Shown here: positions 35,119-44,722 of the stretch, one piece after another | How positions within the stretch are numbered: the stretch's first letter is position 1 | Layout of the letters: each line of letters opens with the position of its first letter | NCBI RefSeq assembly: GCF_003367245.1 | Contig: NZ_QRGR01000023.1 | Span: 57,742-121,741, forward strand | Length of the DNA stretch: 64,000 bases | Direction: 5' to 3' | Source: Pontibacter diazotrophicus | Lineage (GTDB): Bacteria; Bacteroidota; Bacteroidia; Cytophagales; Hymenobacteraceae | Notes under the pieces: generated by a model | Seen by the model: the letters and a program-made list of their open reading frames with translations, nothing else | Told to the model about the DNA's origin: nothing | The model's database searches: none | Position numbers and translations under genes: made by a program

Positions 35119-38100
35119 ATGGCAAATTTTACAAAAATTACCTTTTTAGTGCTACTACTAGGCCTTACAGAGGTTTCCGTAAAGGCAGAGCTATTAGCCA
35201 CAGCAGAGGGGTATACACCCGGCATCAACACGAAAGTGGCAGATGTAGTGGTAGAGGGTAAAGTTACCTCCAGTAAAGGAGAACCACTTCCGGGGGTAAC
35301 AGTAGTCGCGAAAGGAACCGCGAACGGAGCAACTACGGGAGTGGACGGTACCTTTGCGCTTCGCCTTCCACAGGCATCGGGCACGCTGGTTTTCTCTTTT
35401 GTAGGTTTTGTTTCCAAGGAGGTTCCTTTAACAGGCCAAACCACTGTGAATGTGGTGCTGCAGGAGGATACAAAAGCACTTGAGGAAGTAGTGGTGGTAG
35501 GGTATGGTACTCAGAAAAAGAGCGATGTAACAGGTGCAGTTAGCTCGGTGAAGGCTGAAGAAATTCAGGAATTACCTATTACGAATGCTGCTCAGGCACT
35601 ACAGGGGCGCGTGGCTGGGGTAAACGTAACAATGGCCGGAACCCGGCCCGGAGCAGGTGTAGAGGTGAGGGTGCGGGGAAACCGCTCTTTTTCTGCGAAC
35701 AACGATCCGTTGTATGTGCTTGATGGTATTCCGATAACGGGTGGTATCAATGACATCGCACCGCAGGATATCGCCTCGATAGAGGTGCTGAAAGATGCAT
35801 CCGCTACTGCTATCTACGGTTCAAGGGGGGCGAACGGCGTTGTGCTGGTTACAACTAAAAGAGGAACTGTGGGCAAACCGCAGGTAACCTATGATACTTA
35901 TATAGGCTTTTCTCAGGCGCTGGGCAAAATAGACATGATGAACGGTGCTGAGTTTGCAGAGTATAAGCGTGAATCGAGGAGAGCCACCGGCGACTACGAC
36001 GATAGTAATCCACAAGCCTCTGACGAAGAACTTTTTGAGCCTGTTGAGCTGGAGTCTATCCGCTCAGGGCGCTCTACTGACTACCAGGAGCACATGCTGC
36101 GAAAGGGGGTAATACAAAACCACCAGCTGGGTGTAAACGGCGGTACAGAAAACACCAGATACGCTATCTCCCTCAACTATTTTGAGGACAATGGCATTAT
36201 CAAAATTCAGGACATGTCGCGTTATACGCTACGGGTTAACTTAGACCAGCAAATAGGGGACCGGATAAAAATTGGGGTGTCCTCCCTGGCAAGTAGAAGT
36301 GTGCTGAACGGGCTTGACTTGAATCCGTATGACGATGCGCTGGCAGAAAATCCACTGGGTGTACCATATGATGAAGAAGGAAACCTCATCTTCCTTCCCA
36401 CGAATGACGGCTTGCGCTCTAACCCGCTGAGCGAAATACAGGACGGTGCACATGTGAACAGGGAAGATCGCTTTCGCATTTTCAGTAGCCTGTATGGCGA
36501 ATTGAAAATAGCCGAGGGGCTAACGTACCGGCTTAACTTCGGGCCAGACCTGATACAGAGCCGAAAAGGCAACTTTACCGGGCGCTATACCAATGCCCGC
36601 CGCGGTAATGACCCCACTGCTCACACAGATGAAAACCAGGTGTTCAATTATACCCTCGAGAACATCGTCAACTACAACAAAACTTTTGCTGGCAAGCACA
36701 GCCTGAACTTTACGGGCTTATACAGTGTGCAGCAGCGGCAGCAGGAGGAAACCAGAATTGATGTGCAGGGTGTGCCCGCTGAAGGTATGCGGTACCATAA
36801 CTTAGGAGCTGCCTCAAAAGTGACTGGTGTGGGATCTTACTATCAGAAATGGAATATCCTGTCTTACATGGCACGGGCAAACTATGGCTACGACAGCCGG
36901 TACCTGCTGACCCTTACCGGTCGTGCAGATGGTTCTTCGCGCTTTGCTGAAGGAAACAAATGGGGTTTTTTCCCTTCGGTGGCATTGGGCTGGAACGTCA
37001 GCAACGAAGCGTTCATGCAGGATGTGTCCTGGCTGACAACACTACGGATGCGCGCAAGCTATGGCGAAACGGGTAACACAGGTATAAACCCTTACCAAAC
37101 CCAGGGCACTTTGTCCCGCACAACGTATTCTTTCGGAAACACAGGCTTGTTTGGTTTCAGACCAGGGTCTATCAGAAATGATGCCCTGCGTTGGGAGACA
37201 ACCACCTCCTACAACGTAGGAGTAGATTATGGGCTCTGGAACAACCGTGTGTCCGGTAGTATTGAACTTTATCGCCAAAATACAAGAGATCTGCTTTTGC
37301 AGCGCCAGCTTCCTTTCACCAGTGGCTTTGGCAGCGTGTTAGAGAATATTGGCAGTACCCGCAACTCAGGTATTGAGTTCGGTCTCTCTGCTATCATCAT
37401 TCCGGGCAATGACTTTAACTGGTCTGTAGATCTGAATGCATTTGCAAACAGAGAGGAAATCGTAGAATTGTACGGCGGCAAGACAGATGATGTGGGAAGC
37501 CAGTGGTTTATTGGCCAGCCAATCAATGTATACTATGACTACGAGAAGATAGGGATCTGGCAACTAGGCGAAGAGGAGCAGGCAGACCAGTTTGGGCAGG
37601 TACCTGGAGAAATAAGAGTAAGAGACGTAAACGGCGACAATCAGATTACAGCCGCTGACAGAGTAATACTCGGTACGCCAAGACCTAGCTGGCAGGGAGG
37701 CATGACCCACCGTTTTGCTTACAAGAACTTCGACCTGTCTTTCTTTGTGTTCGGGCAATTCGGCAACACCATTATCAGTAACATCCACGAGGGAGGGCCA
37801 ATTAATCTGTTTGGCCGTTACAACAGCTTGGACGTAGATTACTGGACTCCTGAAAATCCAACAAATGCCTACCCAAGGCCAAATCAAAACCAGGAAAGCC
37901 CGATTTACGCGAGTACTTTAAGATACTTTAGTGGCTCCTTCGTGAAAGTGCGAAACATTAACCTCGGTTATAACCTTCCTGAAACGCTTACGGAGAAGGT
38001 AGGACTAAGCTCCGTGAGAGTGTATGCCACGGCGCAGCAACCGCTAATCTTTTCTTCTTATGTAAGCGATCATAAGGGTATAGACCCGGAGTTTCCACGC

Positions 38101-38154
38101 CAGGATACCCCTTCTTATTCACAGTACCTGTTAGGATTGAATGTTAGATTTTAG
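35119..38154 (+). CDS. SusC/RagA-family TonB-dependent outer-membrane receptor
   Basis: 1011 residues with an N-terminal leader (about 1-23). Domain order: CarboxypepD_reg-like (about 45-115, VEGKVTSSKGEPLPGVTVV and GTLVFSFVGFVSKEVPL), TonB-dependent plug (about 120-230, LEEVVVVGYGTQKKSDVTGA, RVRGNRSFSANNDPLYVLDG, IASIEVLKDASATAIYGSRG) and the 22-strand barrel to the C-terminal aromatic QYLLGLNVRF. These are the SusC hallmarks. It imports a glycan or oligosaccharide captured with the SusD partner 20 bases downstream. Two candidate LacI operators lie upstream. Target is unknown, but nearby genes point to a rhamnose/uronate-containing or 3-keto-processable sugar. Confidence 0.95.
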   Translation: MANFTKITFLVLLLGLTEVSVKAELLATAEGYTPGINTKVADVVVEGKVTSSKGEPLPGVTVVAKGTANGATTGVDGTFALRLPQASGTLVFSFVGFVSKEVPLTGQTTVNVVLQEDTKALEEVVVVGYGTQKKSDVTGAVSSVKAEEIQELPITNAAQALQGRVAGVNVTMAGTRPGAGVEVRVRGNRSFSANNDPLYVLDGIPITGGINDIAPQDIASIEVLKDASATAIYGSRGANGVVLVTTKRGTVGKPQVTYDTYIGFSQALGKIDMMNGAEFAEYKRESRRATGDYDDSNPQASDEELFEPVELESIRSGRSTDYQEHMLRKGVIQNHQLGVNGGTENTRYAISLNYFEDNGIIKIQDMSRYTLRVNLDQQIGDRIKIGVSSLASRSVLNGLDLNPYDDALAENPLGVPYDEEGNLIFLPTNDGLRSNPLSEIQDGAHVNREDRFRIFSSLYGELKIAEGLTYRLNFGPDLIQSRKGNFTGRYTNARRGNDPTAHTDENQVFNYTLENIVNYNKTFAGKHSLNFTGLYSVQQRQQEETRIDVQGVPAEGMRYHNLGAASKVTGVGSYYQKWNILSYMARANYGYDSRYLLTLTGRADGSSRFAEGNKWGFFPSVALGWNVSNEAFMQDVSWLTTLRMRASYGETGNTGINPYQTQGTLSRTTYSFGNTGLFGFRPGSIRNDALRWETTTSYNVGVDYGLWNNRVSGSIELYRQNTRDLLLQRQLPFTSGFGSVLENIGSTRNSGIEFGLSAIIIPGNDFNWSVDLNAFANREEIVELYGGKTDDVGSQWFIGQPINVYYDYEKIGIWQLGEEEQADQFGQVPGEIRVRDVNGDNQITAADRVILGTPRPSWQGGMTHRFAYKNFDLSFFVFGQFGNTIISNIHEGGPINLFGRYNSLDVDYWTPENPTNAYPRPNQNQESPIYASTLRYFSGSFVKVRNINLGYNLPETLTEKVGLSSVRVYATAQQPLIFSSYVSDHKGIDPEFPRQDTPSYSQYLLGLNVRF

Positions 38155-38174
38155 AAGCTTAAAAACCGAATTTT

Positions 38175-39815
38175 ATGAAACGACATATATTTAGCCTGTT
38201 ACTACTATCCTGCCTTACCACTTCCTGCAATAATTTGTTGGATGAGGATGTGCGAACCCAACTAACAGGTAGCTTTATTGGCACAAGCGAGGGCCTGGAG
38301 GCTGCCGTAGTGGCTGCATACCAACCCTTGCGACAGTTCTACGGTGTAGAGCGAGGCATGACAACAACTGTTTTTGGCACTGATATTTACATGCAGGGGT
38401 CTGATGGAAGCTTTAAGTATTTTGATACTTACTCCTCACAGCTAGATGCCCGCAACCAGTACAGTAGAGAAATCTGGAACAACTTTTATGTAGGCATCAA
38501 TACAGCCAATGCCATCATTGAGCGTGCCCCGGAGATAACGAACATGAACGACGCTACCCGGACTATCAGAATTGGGGAAGCAAAGTTTCTGCGGGCGCAT
38601 CATTACTTTGTTCTGGTGCAAATGTTCGGCCCGGTACACATTACCCTCGAGGAGACACAACAGGTGGAGACAGAGTCAGGCCGGTCTAGTGTAGCGGAAG
38701 TGTATGACGTTATTGTGACAGATCTGGAAGACGCTATCAGCAGACTTCCTGCGACTACAAACGACTGGGGAAGAGCGGTGAAGCCTGCTGCAGAGCACTT
38801 GCTGGCCAGGGTGCTGTTAACGCGCGCCTCTTCCGTTGCTGCCCAGCCGACAGATTATGAGCGTGCCGCAACGCTTGCCAAAACCGTTATCAATGACTAC
38901 AGCTACACCCTGCTGCCTGATGTGGCAGAGGTGTTTGCCCAGGGTAACGAGAATAATCCTGAAATGATTTTTGCCGCCCAGTACATCAATGATCAAATCT
39001 ACAATGGGGATGGTCCTAATAACGCAAGCCGCTTTGTGCTGATGCAGTATGATGTAGAACCAGGCATGAAGAGAGATATGTTAAACGGAACTCCATGGAA
39101 GCGTTTCAGACCTACTGATTTCCTGTTAAACGAAGTATATGATGATCGTGCCAATGATGTGCGGTATGATAAGTTCTTTAAAAGAGTTTACTATGCAAAC
39201 AATGCAGCCACTATCCCTCAGGTAAATGGAGCGCCTGCCTATAGTGTAGGTGATACTGCTATATGGCTGCCAGGGGTAGAGCTTCCTGCCAGCGTTATAG
39301 AAAGCAAGTCTTATCAGGTACTTACACCAAGCAGATATACGCCCAAGCTCTATCCCTCATTGATAAAGTTTGATGACGCTATACGCCCCGATAATCAGGC
39401 ACCTGGTGTACGGGACTTCCCGATGATGCGTCTGGCAGAAACCTACCTTATCGCAGCAGAAGCGCTTATGATGAGTGGCCAGGCAGAGGAAGCAGCGGAG
39501 TACATCAACACGCTGAGGTTGAGGTCTGCGAGAGTTGGTGATACTCCTGAAGAAACAGAGCAGCACCGGCAGGCGATGATGGTCTCACCGGACCAACTGA
39601 ATATTGACTTTATACTTGATGAAAGGGCCCGTGAATTAGTGGGAGAGATGTTCCGCTGGTTTGATTTGGTAAGAACCGGTGAACTAGTAGAGCGTGTGAG
39701 AGAACACAACCCCTATGGAGGAGGCAATATACAGGCGCACCATGTACTCCGCCCAATACCTCAGGACCAGATAGACCGTACCACTTCTGAATTTGCTCAG
39801 AACCCTGGCTACTAA
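38175..39815 (+). CDS. SusD/RagB-family glycan-binding lipoprotein
   Basis: 546 residues with lipobox leader (LLLLSCLTTSCNN, lipid Cys in TTSC). Early SusD core: SFIGTSEGLEAAVVAAYQPL and GINTANAIIERAPEI, then IGEAKFLRAHHYFVLVQMFG and the TPR-like helices; the C-terminal part shows RLAETYLIAAEALMMSGQAE, INTLRLRSARVG and FILDERARELVGEMFRWFDL, the most conserved RagB/SusD motif. It caps the SusC receptor at the cell surface. A terminator follows. Confidence 0.95.
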   Translation: MKRHIFSLLLLSCLTTSCNNLLDEDVRTQLTGSFIGTSEGLEAAVVAAYQPLRQFYGVERGMTTTVFGTDIYMQGSDGSFKYFDTYSSQLDARNQYSREIWNNFYVGINTANAIIERAPEITNMNDATRTIRIGEAKFLRAHHYFVLVQMFGPVHITLEETQQVETESGRSSVAEVYDVIVTDLEDAISRLPATTNDWGRAVKPAAEHLLARVLLTRASSVAAQPTDYERAATLAKTVINDYSYTLLPDVAEVFAQGNENNPEMIFAAQYINDQIYNGDGPNNASRFVLMQYDVEPGMKRDMLNGTPWKRFRPTDFLLNEVYDDRANDVRYDKFFKRVYYANNAATIPQVNGAPAYSVGDTAIWLPGVELPASVIESKSYQVLTPSRYTPKLYPSLIKFDDAIRPDNQAPGVRDFPMMRLAETYLIAAEALMMSGQAEEAAEYINTLRLRSARVGDTPEETEQHRQAMMVSPDQLNIDFILDERARELVGEMFRWFDLVRTGELVERVREHNPYGGGNIQAHHVLRPIPQDQIDRTTSEFAQNPGY

Positions 39816-39817
39816 TC

Positions 39818-39858
39818 AGATTCCGTTCAGCTTCATATCATGGAGCTGAACGGAATCT
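39818..39858 (+). terminator. Terminator hairpin after susD
   Basis: Perfect 15-bp stem AGATTCCGTTCAGCT (39818-39832) with 39844-39858 and an 11-base loop, beginning 3 bases after the susD stop. Only a short T run follows, so termination could be partial, giving more susCD than downstream message. Confidence 0.7.
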
Positions 39859-40132
39859 TTACAGTTAGTTTAGGAAGACTTCGAAGTGCACACTTTATAG
39901 ATGGTGCTCTGCCTGCCATAGTTTACTGAGAAATAGTTATATTGCTATAAGAGTTTGGCAGATGAAGCTGACTGAACAGGAGTAGGAAGTATAACAATAG
40001 TGTTTCGGCAGAACGATGTTGTATGGTTCAACAGAAGGGCTTATAAAATTCTGGAAGTTCTAATCCTTGTTTGGGTTTAATTAAGCCTGCGCTACCCTTA
40101 AAACAATAATTTATTTTTAAAACATAAAAAAG
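39859..40132. other. Intergenic region before double-DUF1080 gene
   Basis: 274 bases, AT-rich, with a TTTG at about 40070 and an A-rich stretch (AAAACAATAATTTATTTTT) just before the start. Probably contains a secondary promoter. No gene seen. Confidence 0.4.
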
Positions 40133-41554
40133 ATGAAAAGAAGTCATTTGCCCCTCTTGCTATTATTGTTTCCTGTCACCTGCATCCAGTCTGGGTGCGC
40201 CTCAAGAAGTAATGAAACTGTGCAGACTACCCAAACTGCGCAGGGTACAGAAGCTGCACAGGAGAGTGGTTGGACACAGCTATTCAACGGCAACGACCTG
40301 ACTGGTTGGGAACAGGTAAACGGCAGTGCCGCCTATAGAGTAGAGGATGGGGCCATTGTCGGAACAACCACCATGAATTCTCCCAATAGCTTTCTGGCTG
40401 CCGATAAAGAATATGGGGATTATATCCTAGAGTTTGAGGTAATGCTGGATAACGACATCAACAGCGGTGTGCAGTTTCGCAGCATTTCAGACCCAGCTGT
40501 GATGGGTGGCCGTGTACACGGGTATCAGTTTGAGCTGGATCCATCCGACAGGAAGTGGACCGGGGGAATATATGACGAGGCCAGGCGCGGATGGCTGTAC
40601 CCGCTTTCGCTGAACCCGGATGCCCAGTCGGCCTTTAAAAAGGGCGAGTGGAATAAGGCCCGGATCGAAGCCATTGGCAACAAGATCAAAACCTGGATCA
40701 ACGATGTACCTGTTGCGGCAGTTGTGGATGACATGACGCCCAGCGGACTCATAGCCCTGCAGGTGCATTCCATCGGAAATGCCGAAGACGCCGGAAAAGA
40801 AATCAAGTGGCGGAACATCCGCATCAAAACCTCAGATTTGGAGCACCGCGAAGGGCATGATGCCTTTGTCGTTAACCTTGTGCCCAACACCCTGACAGAA
40901 CAGGAGAAAGAACAGGGGTGGAGCCTGCTCTGGGACGGCGAAACGACCGAAGGCTGGCGAGGGGCTTATAAAGATAAGTTTCCGGAAGGTGGCTGGAAAG
41001 TGCAGGACGGTGAGTTGCATGTGCTGGAATCAGGCGGCGGCGAATCTGTGCACGGCGGAGACATTGTGACGGAGAAAGAGTATGATGCTTTCGACCTGCA
41101 GGTTCAGTTTAAGCTGACAGAAGGCGCTAATAGCGGCATCAAATACTTTGTCACTGAAAAAGAAAATGTACAAAACGCATCTGCCATCGGCCTGGAGTAC
41201 CAGCTGCTGGACGACGAAAAGCACCCGGACGCTAAAATGGGCCGGGATGGGAACCGTACGATTGCTTCTTTGTATGACTTGAAGACCTCTGAGAAAAACA
41301 AGCGCTTTCTGAAGCCTATTGGTGAATGGAACCAGGCGCGCCTGATAGTAAGACCTGATAAAACAGTGGAGCACTGGCTGAATGGCATTAAAGTGCTGGA
41401 GTATGAAAGAGGGTCTGAAGAGTTTCGCAACCTGGTAGCTCAGAGTAAATACAAGAACTGGGAAAATTTTGGAGAGGCTGAGAAAGGCCATATCCTGCTG
41501 CAGGACCACGGAAACAATGTAGCATTCAGAAGCATCAAAATCAAAGAATTGTAG
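40133..41554 (+). CDS. Lipoprotein with two tandem DUF1080 (3-keto-disaccharide hydrolase family) domains
   Basis: 473 residues. The leader ends CIQSGCASRS, a lipobox, so an envelope lipoprotein. DUF1080 domain one spans about 45-238 (WTQLFNGNDLTGWEQVNG, VMLDNDINSGVQFRSISDP, GKEIKWRNIRIKT); domain two about 262-473 (WSLLWDGETTEGWRGAYKDK, FKLTEGANSGIKYFVTEKE, NQARLIVRPDKTVEHWLNGI, NNVAFRSIKIKEL). Each carries the SGxxYRS/NSGIKYF-like core and the HWLNG turn. Duplication of the domain in one chain is not rare in this family. It lies downstream of SusCD and before a Tat-exported Gfo/Idh/MocA gene, the pairing expected for oxidise-then-cleave 3-keto chemistry. Confidence 0.9.
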   Translation: MKRSHLPLLLLLFPVTCIQSGCASRSNETVQTTQTAQGTEAAQESGWTQLFNGNDLTGWEQVNGSAAYRVEDGAIVGTTTMNSPNSFLAADKEYGDYILEFEVMLDNDINSGVQFRSISDPAVMGGRVHGYQFELDPSDRKWTGGIYDEARRGWLYPLSLNPDAQSAFKKGEWNKARIEAIGNKIKTWINDVPVAAVVDDMTPSGLIALQVHSIGNAEDAGKEIKWRNIRIKTSDLEHREGHDAFVVNLVPNTLTEQEKEQGWSLLWDGETTEGWRGAYKDKFPEGGWKVQDGELHVLESGGGESVHGGDIVTEKEYDAFDLQVQFKLTEGANSGIKYFVTEKENVQNASAIGLEYQLLDDEKHPDAKMGRDGNRTIASLYDLKTSEKNKRFLKPIGEWNQARLIVRPDKTVEHWLNGIKVLEYERGSEEFRNLVAQSKYKNWENFGEAEKGHILLQDHGNNVAFRSIKIKEL

Positions 41555-41703
41555 TGCTATGAAAGTGCCAGGAATATAAGCTACTATACTTTTAGGTATA
41601 AGTTACCCGGAAGTATAGTGGGCTTCTATTCCTGGGCTTACGAAAACAGAAGTCAGTTTTGTAATGGATTTTAAATAATGTTCAAACTATAACGAACAAA
41701 GGA

Positions 41704-43053
41704 ATGGATCACAAGGATAATAATAACCGGAGAGACTTTCTCAAAAAAGCTGTTCTTGGAACAGTCGGCTTATCTGTAATTGGAATGGGCTTTAGTGCCA
41801 AAAGTTACGGGAAGATTCTGGGTGCCAACGACAGGGTAAGAGTCGGGATTATTGGCTTCTCTGATCGATTTAAACATTCCTTATACCCGGCGATGATGGG
41901 CCATGCAAAAGAACTGAATTTCGAGTTCGTAGGCGTGTCTGATATCTGGAACCGCCGCCGCGATGAGGCAGAGGCTTATGTAAAGGAAAAGCATGGCATC
42001 AAGCTTAAGAAGTACCGCAATAACGATGAACTCTACTCTAAAAAGGACATTGATGCAGTCATCATCAGCACAGCTGATTTCCAGCATGCGTTGATGGGCG
42101 TGGAAGCGGTGCGCAACGGAAAGGATGTATACCTGGAGAAGCCGATGGCAGAAACCATGGAAGATGCCCGCGCTATCCTCAAAGCGGTAGAAGAGACCGG
42201 TAAAATCGTGCAGATCGGCTCGCAGCGACGTAGTGCTCCGAACTACATTGCAGCAAACGAGTACATTAATTCCGGCAAGTTCGGAGATATCAAAATGGTG
42301 GAGATGACCTGGAACGTGAACCAGCCAGGGCGTTGGAGGAGACCTGACCTGGTGAGCCAGATCCGGAAGGAAGACACGGACTGGGAACGCTACCTGATGA
42401 ACCGGCCGAAAGTAGACTGGGATCCGCGGAAATACCTGGAGTACCGTTTGTTCTGGCCTTACTCATCCGGCATACCGGGGCAGTGGATGTCGCACCAGAT
42501 AGATACCGTGCATTGGTTTACAGGGCTGGACCATCCGCGAAGCGTGGCGGCCAACGGCGGTATTTACATGTGGAATGATGGCCGTGAAAACCCTGATACC
42601 TTAACAGCCGTTTTTGATTATGGTCCGGCAAACGATGCGTCCAAAGGTTTCCAGGTGGTGTACTCTTCCCGATTCAGCAACTCAGCCGGTGGCGTGAAGG
42701 AGTTATACTACTCCAATGGCGGTATGCTGAACCTGGACACAAACAAGATCACGTCGGAGGGTGGCTTATCTAAAAACCAGGCGGACGATATGAATATGCA
42801 GGCTAACTTGCTGACGGATTATACCCTGCCTGACCAGGCAAAAGTTTCTACAGACGCCAATACAGGCGGCGACCCGATGACTTCGCTGCACATGCGCAAC
42901 TGGATGGAGTGCGTGCGCAGCCGCCAGACGCCAAATGCTTCTGTAAAGGCCGGTTACAACCACTCCGTTGCCAACATCATGACGCGGGTAGCCATGCAAA
43001 CAGGCAAGCGCGTTACCTTCGATGATGCGAAGCAGGACGTTGTGGCAAGCTAG
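41704..43053 (+). CDS. Tat-exported Gfo/Idh/MocA family oxidoreductase
   Basis: 449 residues. The N-terminus carries the twin-arginine motif NRRDFLKKAVLG followed by a hydrophobic run, so the enzyme is folded with its cofactor and exported. Rossmann region VRVGIIGFSDRF, then DAVIISTADFQHALMGVEAV, and the family motif VYLEKPMAETMEDARA with the catalytic Lys; IVQIGSQRRSAPNYI and WMSHQIDTVHWFTGL are conserved in the substrate half. This exported type typically keeps a tightly bound NAD(H) and acts on sugars without free cofactor (as in GH109-like and related enzymes). Next to a double DUF1080 protein, it could introduce or remove a 3-keto group on the imported glycan. Confidence 0.88.
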   Translation: MDHKDNNNRRDFLKKAVLGTVGLSVIGMGFSAKSYGKILGANDRVRVGIIGFSDRFKHSLYPAMMGHAKELNFEFVGVSDIWNRRRDEAEAYVKEKHGIKLKKYRNNDELYSKKDIDAVIISTADFQHALMGVEAVRNGKDVYLEKPMAETMEDARAILKAVEETGKIVQIGSQRRSAPNYIAANEYINSGKFGDIKMVEMTWNVNQPGRWRRPDLVSQIRKEDTDWERYLMNRPKVDWDPRKYLEYRLFWPYSSGIPGQWMSHQIDTVHWFTGLDHPRSVAANGGIYMWNDGRENPDTLTAVFDYGPANDASKGFQVVYSSRFSNSAGGVKELYYSNGGMLNLDTNKITSEGGLSKNQADDMNMQANLLTDYTLPDQAKVSTDANTGGDPMTSLHMRNWMECVRSRQTPNASVKAGYNHSVANIMTRVAMQTGKRVTFDDAKQDVVAS

Positions 43054-43332
43054 CACAAATACCTGGTAAGGGATAGTGCAAAGCTGGCCGTTGGTCGAGT
43101 AGCCTGGTTTCTAAGCTGCAGTCTTTAAATTTAAAGGGCTAGAGCTAAGAAGCAGGAAAATTACGCTGTTTTTTGAATGGTTAAGGCCGCTGCAGAGAAC
43201 AGATAGTCAATGCATTAGCATAGATAGCGCTTTTTATTGTGCTACTTGTGCCGCTTTTTGTGCCATGGGTGAGAGTAAAATTCGATATATTTAAATGCAA
43301 ATATGATTCCAGCGGATAATGGTAGCGTGAAC
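43054..43332. other. Intergenic region before lacI-type gene
   Basis: 279 bases, with a TTTATTGTGCTACTTGTGCC stretch but no clear promoter, operator or gene. The AATCGATT motif is absent here, so no sign of autoregulation at this spot. Confidence 0.4.
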
Positions 43333-44373
43333 ATGAGCAGACAATCGCAGCACAGACTAAAAGATATAGCCCGTGAACTGGGAGTGTCTACCTCTACCGT
43401 TTCAAGAGCGTTGAGTAACCATCCGCATGTTAGCGAGGAGACGAAAGAACGGGTAAAGCAGGCGGTGGAAAAAGCAGGCTACCAACTGAATGCCATGGCA
43501 TCGAGCCTTCGCAAAAGCAAATCCAATATTATCGGGCTGATTGTGCCCCGGATTTCCATGTACTTTCAGTCAGCGGTTATCACGGCCATCCAGAATGAGC
43601 TGCAGAAGTGTGACTACAACCTGATGATTTTTCAGTCAAATGAATCGCCGGCGCTGGAAAAGCAACTTGTGAACGTACTGCATGCCTTGCGCGTGGAGGG
43701 GCTGATAGTTTCAACCACGCTGTACACCGAAGACTTTTCACCGTTTGATGTTTTTTCAAAGGCCAATGTTCCGTTGGTGTTTTATGACAGAGTGCCGAAA
43801 GGGTACTCCGCCCACAAAATAAAAGGCGATGACTATCAGGGAGCTTATAAGTCAACCCTCCACTTGCTGGAGCAGGGCTGTCGCCGTATTGCGCATATCA
43901 GTGGCCCGCTCAGCTGTAGCCTGTACAGTGAACGCTATGCCGGCTATCAGGACGCACTAAAAAAACACAAGGTCGCTTTGGACGAAAGCCTGGTGTTCTT
44001 CCATGAGTTAACGCATGAAAATGCGCTGAAAACATGCCAGGTGTTGTTTGCGGAGGAGCCCTATCCGGATGCCTTTTTTACAAGCAATGACACGACAGCC
44101 ATCGCCGTGATGGAGTATGCCAACAAGCTGAAGCTGAGCATACCCGAAGATTTAAAGCTGGCAGGATATTCCAATGATCCGCGTGTGCAGATTGTTCATC
44201 CGGCCATTACTTCAGTTGAACAGTTCCCTTATGAGATGGGGGAGCATGCAGCAAGGCTTATCATGGATTTAGTCCGGCAAAACGTAAGGCCTGGCAGGAG
44301 CTTTATTTCACTTACCACCCCCATAGAGCTCATTAAACGTGAATCTAGTAAAGCTTTAAGTTTGACCTGTTAA
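43333..44373 (+). CDS. LacI-family transcriptional regulator
   Basis: 346 residues from ATG 43333, preferred over an upstream in-frame ATG at 43303 because the helix-turn-helix usually starts within the first ten residues. The N-terminus is a LacI HTH (LKDIARELGVSTSTVSRALS) plus the hinge QLNAMASSLRKSKSN; the rest is a sugar-binding sensor (IGLIVPRISMYFQSAVITAI, GLIVSTTLY, DAFFTSNDTTAIAVMEYANK, LKLAGYSNDPR). It sits between the SusCD locus and the hexuronate operon, and copies of AATCGATT lie upstream of both, so it likely controls both sets in response to a hexuronate or derived sugar (inference). Confidence 0.9.
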   Translation: MSRQSQHRLKDIARELGVSTSTVSRALSNHPHVSEETKERVKQAVEKAGYQLNAMASSLRKSKSNIIGLIVPRISMYFQSAVITAIQNELQKCDYNLMIFQSNESPALEKQLVNVLHALRVEGLIVSTTLYTEDFSPFDVFSKANVPLVFYDRVPKGYSAHKIKGDDYQGAYKSTLHLLEQGCRRIAHISGPLSCSLYSERYAGYQDALKKHKVALDESLVFFHELTHENALKTCQVLFAEEPYPDAFFTSNDTTAIAVMEYANKLKLSIPEDLKLAGYSNDPRVQIVHPAITSVEQFPYEMGEHAARLIMDLVRQNVRPGRSFISLTTPIELIKRESSKALSLTC

Positions 44374-44722
44374 TTATTTGTTATACCTTAAAAGAATAAT
44401 TAAACAAAAATAAAGGTATGCCTTTTTTTAGTGTTTTATGCAATCGATTGCGGGATGGCTTGTAGCTGATTGATGAAAATGCAGTTGCAAAAAGCAGGTG
44501 CAGAACCGCTTGAGTAACAAAAGCGGTGATTAGGTATGCCTGTTTAGATAGTTGCTGTTTGCCTGAAAAGGTAAGGGATTAATCGCTTTCTACCTTCGGG
44601 CGGTGTACTTACATGAAAGGCAGAATCTTTACAATGGTAGATAGCGCTTCGCGAGGAGCTTTATATAGATAACAAGGTCTCTGGTTAGCAGGGAACAGAA
44701 GTATGAAATCAAATAACAACAC
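44374..44722. other. Intergenic region before the hexuronate operon
   Basis: 349 bases. The perfect palindrome GCAATCGATTGC is at 44440-44451 and the operon starts at 44723, leaving room for a promoter between. No ORF is credible. Confidence 0.5.
44440..44451. promoter_or_regulatory. LacI-family operator (perfect palindrome)
   Basis: GCAATCGATTGC is a full 12-base palindrome, 66 bases after the LacI-type gene stop and 272 bases before the uxuB-like start. Near-identical words precede susC at 34695 and 34981. Perfect symmetry and placement make this the best candidate site of the set. Confidence 0.6.
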
